A stretch of DNA of 64,000 nucleotides, from positions 1,178,001 to 1,242,000 of the forward strand of contig NZ_JAQNDO010000001.1 of the NCBI RefSeq assembly GCF_028369105.1, in the 5' to 3' direction. This DNA comes from Polyangium mundeleinium. GTDB taxonomy: Bacteria; Myxococcota_A; Polyangia; Polyangiales; Polyangiaceae. Below the pieces are notes generated by a model, which made no database searches, had not been told where the DNA came from, and worked only from the letters and a program-made list of their open reading frames with translations. The translations under genes were made by a program, and so were the position numbers. This document shows, piece by piece, positions 9,031 to 15,125 of the stretch; position 1 is the first letter of the stretch; each line of letters starts with the position of its first letter.

Positions 9031-9045
9031 CAGCCTGTGGACTTA
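9031..9045 (+). repeat. Left terminal inverted repeat of the IS
   Basis: These fifteen bases match the right end with three mismatches (positions 6, 12 and 13 of the repeat). Confidence 0.8.
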
Positions 9046-9096
9046 TCCCGAAGGAGGCTCGACAGGAACTGGCGTCGATGGTAGTTTGTCCGCGTC

Positions 9097-10548
9097 ATGT
9101 CGATGGGGCGAACACGTGAGAAGCAGGCGTCGCTCTGGGTGGCGGCGCCTTCGCTGCCGCGGTCGCCGGGGCACCGGTTCTACGAGAAGCTGAACGAGCT
9201 TCTTCGCGAGAACGGGTTTGACCGGGCCATGGAGGCGGCGTGCGCGAAGTATTTCGAGGCCGACGGGACGGCGGGGAGGCCATCGATCCCGCCTGGGCTT
9301 TACTTCCGGATGCTGCTGGTCGGCTACTTCGAGGGGATCGAGTCCGAGCGTGGGCTCGAGTGGCGCTGCTCGGACTCGCTGTCGCTGCGGGAATACCTCG
9401 GGCTGTTGCCCGGCGAAACGGTGCCCGACCATTCGACGCTTTCCAAGATGCGCAAGCGCCTCGGCAGTGAGGTTTTCGAGGGGATGTTCGCCTTCGTGCT
9501 CGGGGTCGTGAATCGCTCCGGGCTCCTCCATGGCAAAGTCATGGGCGTGGACTCGACGTATCTCCGCGCGGACGCCTCGATGAAGGCGATCGTGCGGCGC
9601 GAGACGGGCGAGGTGTACGCGGACTACATCAAGCGGCTGGCGAAGGAGGAAGGCATCGAGAATCCGACCATGGAGGATGCTCGGCGACTCGACCGCAAGC
9701 GCAAGGGAAAGAAGACGTCGAATACCGACTGGAAAAGCCCCACCGACGAAGATGCCCGCATCGCAAAGCTCAAGGATGGCCGCACGCGATTGGCCTACAA
9801 GACCGAGCATGTCGTCGACATGAGCACGGGCGTCGTGGTCGCCGCGGAGGTCTATTCAGCGAACGAGGCCGACCCAGCGACGATGGCGCAAAGCCTCGAG
9901 CAGGCGCGCACGAATGTCGAGCAGGCCAAGAGCAGCGAGGAGCGCGATTCGGACGACGATCCGCCTCCGGAGGGCGGCAGCAGCGACGCGGAGCCCGAGC
10001 GCACCGTGATCGAGGTCGTGGCGGACAAGGGGTATCACAAGGCCGAGCTGCTTCTATCGTTGAAGGTGTCCGGCTATCGCACGTACGTCCCGGAGAGGAT
10101 CCAGTCCGTCCGCAGATGGGTGGACAAGGGCTGGGATATGCAGCAAACGTTTTACGGGAACCGAAACCGCGTGCGTCGTCCGAAGGGGCGCGCTCTTCAA
10201 CGCAAACGTGGAGAGCTCATCGAACGAACATTCGCCCACGCATGCGAGACGGGCGGAATGAGGAGGGTGCGAGTGAGAGGCCGGGAGAACGTGAGAAAAC
10301 GCTACCTGGCGCATATCGCCGCGCTCAATTTGGGGCTCGTGCTACGTCAAATACTCGGCGCAGGGACCCCGCGGGCCCTGGCCGCGGCCCGGAAGGGCTC
10401 CGCCCTTGCAGTTTTGGTGATATGGGCAGCCATGGTGGCCCTGGTACGGGGCACGCCGAGGCGGTTGGCACGATTTTCCCGGGCCACGTGGCGCGGGATG
10501 TACCCGCATCAAATGCAAGATGTTGGGGTCGCGATCGGGGGCGCGTAG
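9097..10548 (+). CDS. IS1182-family transposase
   Basis: The 483-residue transposase starts with the DUF772-type N-terminal domain (about 25-105), including FRMLLVGYFEGIESERGLEW and SLSLREYLGL, ending in PDHSTLSKMRKRLG. The DDE core follows: the first Asp in MGVDSTYLRADASMK (about 150), a long Lys/Arg-rich insertion (about 195-290), the second Asp in EVVADKGYHKAEL (about 310), and the Glu region GELIERTFAHACETGGMRRV before a conserved RKRYLAHIAALNL helix (about 370-420). It catalyses cut-and-paste or copy movement of its own element. The start could also be the ATG at 9103. The last ~60 residues (after LRQILG) look nonconserved and run into the right repeat, where the stop lies. Confidence 0.93.
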   Translation: MSMGRTREKQASLWVAAPSLPRSPGHRFYEKLNELLRENGFDRAMEAACAKYFEADGTAGRPSIPPGLYFRMLLVGYFEGIESERGLEWRCSDSLSLREYLGLLPGETVPDHSTLSKMRKRLGSEVFEGMFAFVLGVVNRSGLLHGKVMGVDSTYLRADASMKAIVRRETGEVYADYIKRLAKEEGIENPTMEDARRLDRKRKGKKTSNTDWKSPTDEDARIAKLKDGRTRLAYKTEHVVDMSTGVVVAAEVYSANEADPATMAQSLEQARTNVEQAKSSEERDSDDDPPPEGGSSDAEPERTVIEVVADKGYHKAELLLSLKVSGYRTYVPERIQSVRRWVDKGWDMQQTFYGNRNRVRRPKGRALQRKRGELIERTFAHACETGGMRRVRVRGRENVRKRYLAHIAALNLGLVLRQILGAGTPRALAAARKGSALAVLVIWAAMVALVRGTPRRLARFSRATWRGMYPHQMQDVGVAIGGA

Positions 10549-10560
10549 ATCCACGGGCTG
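10546..10560 (-). repeat. Right terminal inverted repeat of the IS
   Basis: It is the partner of 9031-9045 and contains the transposase stop codon at 10546-10548. The matching CTAG duplication follows at 10561-10564. Confidence 0.8.
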
Positions 10561-10564
10561 CTAG
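10561..10564. repeat. Target-site duplication CTAG (right)
   Basis: This is the second copy of the CTAG at 9027-9030, abutting the right end of the IS and followed at once by the C-terminal half of the effector. Confidence 0.85.
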
Positions 10565-10895
10565 GGATTCATTAAAGAAAGCGCTCGCGGATGTGTCGAG
10601 AAAAGCCGCCCACTCCGGCAAAATTATCGGCGTGAGGCTCACAGCGAAGGATAAATATGGTAACATGGTAGCGTATGCTCTCAAGCATCTGAAGGAGAAT
10701 GATAATCCTAAGAGAAAGCCATACGCCATCCGTAGTCATAATTGTTATACCTTCGCGCTTGATGTTGCGAGACAGTCAGGCACCGATCTCTCCGCAGGCG
10801 ATGCGCTGTTTCCCAAGAGTGGTATGGACGGGCTTCGCAAGATTTACGAAAACGTGAATTACCCTGAGTGAAGCAAAAACAAGCTGGAGTGTTTA

Positions 10896-11183
10896 ATGTC
10901 CGCGCAGCGCCCCAAAGCTGTTCCTGATACTGCGTCATGGTTTGGCGGTCCCGATGGCGGAGTGTTTGCTCTTATTGAGCGCGTTTCGGATGATCCTCCC
11001 TACGTGTTCCGCGCGCGAATCTATGACGATTGGGCTGGCGATGTTTGGTATGAGGGGTTTCTTCTGCAGCAACCCCCCGAGGGCCCAGAATTCGACCCAC
11101 GGATGATCAGCTTGTGTTCATCGTGGGATGGCCATGCTGTTAGGTTAGTCGACGGCAGGAAACTCGTCGTCTTCACGGCCTAA
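10896..11183 (+). CDS. Candidate immunity protein for the disrupted effector
   Basis: The gene encodes 95 residues with no signal peptide or span and a GGAG Shine-Dalgarno 6 nt before the ATG. It begins 24 bp after the effector stop and ends 18 bp before vgrG2, the usual slot for an immunity gene. The sequence looks like a small beta-rich fold (FALIERVSDDPPYVFRARIY, DDWAGDVWYEGFLL, ending RLVDGRKLVVFTA). I do not recognise a family. The lack of a signal peptide is a mild argument against neutralising a periplasmic peptidoglycan hydrolase. It could instead belong with the vgrG2 cargo or act in the cytoplasm. The ORF is intact although the effector is broken. Confidence 0.6.
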   Translation: MSAQRPKAVPDTASWFGGPDGGVFALIERVSDDPPYVFRARIYDDWAGDVWYEGFLLQQPPEGPEFDPRMISLCSSWDGHAVRLVDGRKLVVFTA

Positions 11184-11201
11184 TTTCGACGAGTCCAACT
11201 C

Positions 11202-13877
11202 ATGGCCATATCCCAAATCATCACTAGCGCACGTACGGCATTCTCCGTCCGCCGCTTCTCCGTCCACGAATCCATCTCCTCCCCCTTCACCATCTCCATT
11301 TGGGCCCGCTCAGAGGACGACAGCATCTCGATGGAATCCGTGGTCGGCAAGCCCGCGAGCTTCCGCCTGGAGACTGGATATGCGCACGTCACGAGCGGCG
11401 GTACACGCCTGTGGGCCGGTATCTGCTCTCACTTCCAGCAGCTCAAGGCCGTCACTCCGCTGCCCGGTCAGAAGCCGCTGCACACGTATCACGCCCGCAT
11501 CGTCCCCACGTTCTGGCTGCTCACCCAGCGCCGCAACCACCGCATCTTCCAGCACGTCACCGTGCCCGACATCGTCAAGAAGATCCTCGGCGAATGGAAG
11601 ATCGAGGCCGACTGGAAGATCGACGCCGGGAAGTACCACAAGCTCGAATACAAGGTTCAGTACGGCGAAACCGACTATGCTTTCATCTCGCGCCTGCTCG
11701 AGGAGGTCGGCATCGCGTTCGCCTTCCTCGATCCGAACGGTGAAGGCGCCAAGCTGACCTTCGGCGGTGCGTTCGAGTCGGGCGCGCCGCGGCCGGGGCT
11801 CGTCTTCACGAACAACCCGAATCAGCAAGCAGAAAAGGAGTGCGTCAAGAACGTCCGCCTCGCGCGCGAAGTGCGCCCCGGCGCGTTCACGATGCGCGAT
11901 CACGACTTCCGTCGCCCTGCGTTCGAGCTCTTCGGCAAGGCTCCGAACGCCGAAGCCCCCGAGAACCGGTACGAGCAGTACGTCTACGATCCAGGCACGT
12001 TCCTCGTCGACGACGGCAAGGGCGGTGATACGCCGGTCGCCGACGACAAGGGCGTCGCGCGGTACGAGCAGGCGTATGGCCAAACGCGCGCCGAGCAGAT
12101 GCTCCACGCCGAACGGATGGGACGAAAATCCGTATCCTTCAGCACGAATGTGATGGATACCCAGGCCGGCGCTGTCTTCTCCATCCTCGGTCACCCCCAT
12201 TCCGCAGTCGTCGGCAAGCCGCTCCTCGTGACGGATTTCTCCATCGAAGGCTCGCACGGCGGTGAGTGGACGATGAGCGGTCGCGCCGTCTTCACGGACA
12301 TGCCATTCCGTCCCCCGGCCCGAACGCCGAAGCCGAGGGCCCTGGGCATGCAAAGCGCGAAGGTCGTCGGCCCCAAAGGGCAGGAGATCCATACCGACGA
12401 GTTCGGCCGCGTGCGCGTGCAGTTCCCCTGGGATCGCGAGGGCAAGGATGACGACGGCTCGTCGTGCTGGATCCGCGTCAGCCAGGGGTGGGCCGGCACG
12501 GGCTTCGGCATGCTGGCGCTCCCGCGGATCGGCCAGGAGGTCCTCGTCAGCTTCCTCGACGGTGATCCGGAGCAGCCCCTCGTGGTGGGCCGCGTCTACA
12601 ACCGCATCGAGCCAGTCCCTTACGCGCTGCCGGAGAACAAGACGATCAGCACATGGAAGGGCGACTCCTCACTGGGCTCCGACGGGTTCAACGAACTCAA
12701 GTTCGAGGACAAGAAGGGGGATGAGCTCTTCTACGAGCAGGCCCAGAAGAATCGGCGGATGCTCGTCAAGAACAACGAGACGATCACGGTGCTGCGCCAC
12801 CGGCAGAAGCAGGTCGGCGTCAACGAGACCGATACGACCGGCGTGAACCGATTCGAGGTGACTGGCATCAATCGCTCGGAGACGACCGGAGCGAACCGGA
12901 TGACCGTGATTGGTGGCACGCGCCGCAAGCTGATCAAGAAAAACGAAGCCGAGCAGACGCAAGGCGAGAGGCGCCTTCGCGTGGGCAAGAATCAAGACAT
13001 CCGGCTGGCGAAAAAAAAGCGGGAGCTCGTCGACGAGGACATCCACCTTCTCGTCAAGGGCGATCGGCGAGAGATCATCGAGAAGGACCAGTCGATGATG
13101 GTCATCGAGAGCCGCCACGAGAAGGTGGAAGGTCGATACGCTCTCGAAACGGGGAAACAGATTCACCTGAGCTCGGCCGAGGTCCTGGTGGGGGAGGCGG
13201 CGGAGGACATCACGATCCAGGGACCCGGCGGATTCATCCGTATTGATTCGATGGGTGTGACCATCAAGGGGACGATGGTCTACATCAACGAGGGAGGGAA
13301 GAAGGCCGGCAAGGGGAAGGGGGCGAAGCCGGAGGAGCCGGAGCTGCCTGGGGACCTGGACGAGGACAAGGATAGAGAGGAGGACGAAGAGGAAGAGGAG
13401 AGGAAACCGCCGCCTCCCATGGACCAAAGCAAGTTCCCCGAAGAACGCCAGTTCATGAAGGATCTGGGGGTGGCCACGATTTTTTCCAACCTCGGGGACA
13501 ATTTCGAGGTTCTCGGACCACACACGAGGGACTATAACTGCATCGCGCACACCCTGGGCGACCATAACCAATGGGTCGATCCGATAACGGGCCCGGCCTC
13601 AAATCCACTCCAGGGGATGGACGGTATCTACGGCGCTCAAGGGTATACTCGTTCGTCCGACATGAACTTCGATCTGGAGCCCGGTAAACAAAAGATCGTG
13701 GTGTATGCTACGAAAAATCCAGATGGGTCGATCGCAGATGTCACTCACGGGGCGATCCAGGACGAGCACGGCACGTGGACGAGCAAGCTCGGAGGTTGGC
13801 CATTGATCCGACATGAGACCCCGGGAGCGCTGAATGGTGCCGATTATGGCGAGCCCGTGGCGGTATACGAGAAATGA
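11202..13877 (+). CDS. vgrG: Evolved VgrG (copy 2) with C-terminal Cys/His effector domain
   Basis: The 891-residue protein repeats the VgrG layout: gp27-like base (1-380), gp5 OB-fold (about 388-475, IHTDEFGRVRVQFPWDREGK) and beta-helix (about 480-690). A Lys/Gly then highly acidic linker (about 695-735) leads to a new domain of about 145 residues. This domain has Cys780 in RDYNCIAHTLGDHNQW, His849 in DVTHGAIQDEHGTWTSKLGG, and ends DYGEPVAVYEK. The NCIAH...THAA/GAIQ...WTSKLG pattern resembles a family of small Cys/His proteins I recall as DUF7689 and suggests a papain-like hydrolase. The number and activity are from memory and unproven. Fused spike effectors of this kind act in the struck cell. 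The next gene overlaps its stop (ATGA), as expected for immunity. Confidence 0.93.
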   Translation: MAISQIITSARTAFSVRRFSVHESISSPFTISIWARSEDDSISMESVVGKPASFRLETGYAHVTSGGTRLWAGICSHFQQLKAVTPLPGQKPLHTYHARIVPTFWLLTQRRNHRIFQHVTVPDIVKKILGEWKIEADWKIDAGKYHKLEYKVQYGETDYAFISRLLEEVGIAFAFLDPNGEGAKLTFGGAFESGAPRPGLVFTNNPNQQAEKECVKNVRLAREVRPGAFTMRDHDFRRPAFELFGKAPNAEAPENRYEQYVYDPGTFLVDDGKGGDTPVADDKGVARYEQAYGQTRAEQMLHAERMGRKSVSFSTNVMDTQAGAVFSILGHPHSAVVGKPLLVTDFSIEGSHGGEWTMSGRAVFTDMPFRPPARTPKPRALGMQSAKVVGPKGQEIHTDEFGRVRVQFPWDREGKDDDGSSCWIRVSQGWAGTGFGMLALPRIGQEVLVSFLDGDPEQPLVVGRVYNRIEPVPYALPENKTISTWKGDSSLGSDGFNELKFEDKKGDELFYEQAQKNRRMLVKNNETITVLRHRQKQVGVNETDTTGVNRFEVTGINRSETTGANRMTVIGGTRRKLIKKNEAEQTQGERRLRVGKNQDIRLAKKKRELVDEDIHLLVKGDRREIIEKDQSMMVIESRHEKVEGRYALETGKQIHLSSAEVLVGEAAEDITIQGPGGFIRIDSMGVTIKGTMVYINEGGKKAGKGKGAKPEEPELPGDLDEDKDREEDEEEEERKPPPPMDQSKFPEERQFMKDLGVATIFSNLGDNFEVLGPHTRDYNCIAHTLGDHNQWVDPITGPASNPLQGMDGIYGAQGYTRSSDMNFDLEPGKQKIVVYATKNPDGSIADVTHGAIQDEHGTWTSKLGGWPLIRHETPGALNGADYGEPVAVYEK

Positions 13878-14278
13878 ATCCATGCCAGATATTGCTCTGC
13901 GGATGGCTTGTGGGGGCTGGGTGCAGCGAACGCACGGATGTTGCAATCGTGCCGACCAATGCACCCCGTGATGAGGTCAAGATGAGCGAGTTCGAGAAAC
14001 TGGCCGACGAGTGGCAGAGACATTGCCTGAGAAATAGTTTTTCCTCCAAGATGGCGACCTACCTGGACCACCCGGCATACCGGAGCATCGTCGCGCTGGG
14101 AGAACCTGCCGTTCCGCTCATCATCGAAAGATATCGGCGAGACGACCTGCCTTGGGGCTTCGCGCTTCAGGAGATCACCGGCGTGCAGATGATCGATAAC
14201 CCGAGCGCGTTCAGCCCACGGGAGGTCAAGCAGAAGTGGCTCTCGTGGTGGGACGAAAAGGCCAAGCAGACGAAGTAG
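13874..14278 (+). CDS. Candidate lipoprotein-like immunity protein for VgrG2
   Basis: The ATG overlaps the vgrG2 stop (ATGA), implying translational coupling. The N-terminus (MNPCQILLCGWLVGAGCSER) is hydrophobic and ends in a lipobox-like Cys, but it lacks basic residues and has Gly at -3, so export is uncertain. The body (from about residue 36, MSEFEKLADEWQRHC) contains HPAYRSIVALGEPAVPLII, an RRDDLPWGFALQEITG segment and a closing WLSWW. From memory this pattern recurs in small standalone proteins of toxin-antitoxin-like or immunity loci. An alternative start is the ATG at 13982. It most likely protects the producer and its kin from the Cys/His domain of VgrG2; a periplasmic location would suit a wall-directed toxin. 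Confidence 0.7.
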   Translation: MNPCQILLCGWLVGAGCSERTDVAIVPTNAPRDEVKMSEFEKLADEWQRHCLRNSFSSKMATYLDHPAYRSIVALGEPAVPLIIERYRRDDLPWGFALQEITGVQMIDNPSAFSPREVKQKWLSWWDEKAKQTK

Positions 14279-14303
14279 ACGAGCGTGCTCCGAAGGTGAC
14301 TGT

Positions 14304-15116
14304 ATGACCACCCTCAAGCTTGGTGACGGTTTTCCGAAGATTCGCTCGGAACTTGCGCCCCAGGTGAAGCAACTTCAAGGTATGCTAAAAAACTGGGGGT
14401 ATGACGTCAACGAGAGCGGCCATTTTGATTGGGCGACCGACGGGGCCGTCCTCCACTTCCAGGAAAAAGTCGTGGGACTGCCGAAGCCGGACGGCAAGGT
14501 GACCGTCGACGTGGGAAGGACGTGGAAAACTCTGTCGCAACCCGTGCCGGCCGTGCTCCCTGGGCGATCCTTCACGCCGGATGCGCTCTATCCCGTGCCG
14601 TTCATCGACCAGTTCGATGAGGTCCACGTAATCGGGGCGGGACAGAAAGGCTGCTTCGCCGCGGCCGACACGATGCTACATGCCGTGGGGGTCCAACAGG
14701 CAGGAAAGTACGAGACGTTTCGGATCATCACCAAGGAGACGTGGAAGGGAGACGTGCCAACCCAGTCGATCGATCCGATCGCGTTGGCGACGGGCGTCGT
14801 GTATCTCGATGCACAGCTCTTGCTGGGCAGGGCGGTCATGCTTGGCGTAAGTTACGGAGATCAGCCTGCTGATCCCAACAAACGAGTAAACGAGGGGCTC
14901 ACCGAGCACTGGGTTGTGGTCTTCGAGAAGACCAGTGAAGGGAAGTATCGTTTTCACGACCCGGCGACGGCCCACAAAGCGCAGGGGGCCAACAGGGAAT
15001 TTAGCTTCGACCCCACGACCAAAAACCTCACTGCAGAAGGGATTCCCGGGCAAGAGCGAGGGGCGGCCATCGGGCGTCGGTACTACATGACTCAGATCCG
15101 GAAGAACCTCGATTAG
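14304..15116 (+). CDS. Peptidoglycan-binding / C39-like cysteine peptidase, putative T6SS effector
   Basis: The 270-residue protein has no signal peptide. Residues about 15-80 form a PG_binding_1-type domain (VKQLQGMLKNWGYDV, AVLHFQEKVVGL). The rest reads as a papain/C39-like peptidase with a plausible triad: Cys117 in GQKGCFAAADTMLHAVG, His202 in LTEHWVVVFEK and Asp219 in YRFHDPATA. It follows the vgrG2/immunity pair by 25 bp and ends 9 bp before the convergent DUF2169 gene. Export without a signal peptide plus wall binding fits T6SS delivery into the periplasm of a competitor and cleavage of a peptide or peptidoglycan cross-link. No separate immunity gene is evident beside it, unless the 13874 product serves both. 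Confidence 0.8.
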   Translation: MTTLKLGDGFPKIRSELAPQVKQLQGMLKNWGYDVNESGHFDWATDGAVLHFQEKVVGLPKPDGKVTVDVGRTWKTLSQPVPAVLPGRSFTPDALYPVPFIDQFDEVHVIGAGQKGCFAAADTMLHAVGVQQAGKYETFRIITKETWKGDVPTQSIDPIALATGVVYLDAQLLLGRAVMLGVSYGDQPADPNKRVNEGLTEHWVVVFEKTSEGKYRFHDPATAHKAQGANREFSFDPTTKNLTAEGIPGQERGAAIGRRYYMTQIRKNLD

Positions 15117-15125
15117 ATCTCCGTT

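Larger units (their letters stand above)
9031..10560 (+). mobile_element. IS1182-like insertion sequence, 1530 bp
   Basis: The element is bounded by imperfect inverted repeats: the left end begins cagcctgtggactta and the right end read inward begins cagcccgtggatcta, 12 of 15 matching. Both sides carry CTAG. One gene, the transposase at 9097-10548, fills it, and its TAG stop lies inside the right repeat. The ends look intact and the transposase is uninterrupted, so the element may be active. It points the same way as the T6SS genes and could either be polar on, or drive, the downstream immunity and vgrG2 genes. Family assignment rests on transposase pattern and length. Confidence 0.9.
8642..10871 (+). 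pseudogene. Permuted NlpC/P60-like T6SS effector, split by an IS element
   Basis: The N-terminal half is 8642-9030 and the C-terminal half is 10565-10871. Removing 9031-10560 and one CTAG copy joins them in frame across GTPT-RDSLKK to give 231 residues (389 + 307 = 696 nt including the stop). The joined protein has His83 in GLGHAGVLI, an ETRYFEYGRYD strand, and Cys190 in SHNCYTFALDVA. The order His first, then Cys, is that of permuted NlpC/P60 (YaeF/YiiX-like) cysteine hydrolases, which cut peptidoglycan peptides or other amide/ester bonds. It lies downstream of vgrG-PAAR-DUF4123 and upstream of a small gene that could be its immunity gene. In its present state the N-half reads into the IS and stops at 9193, losing the Cys, so the enzyme should be inactive. 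Confidence 0.88.
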
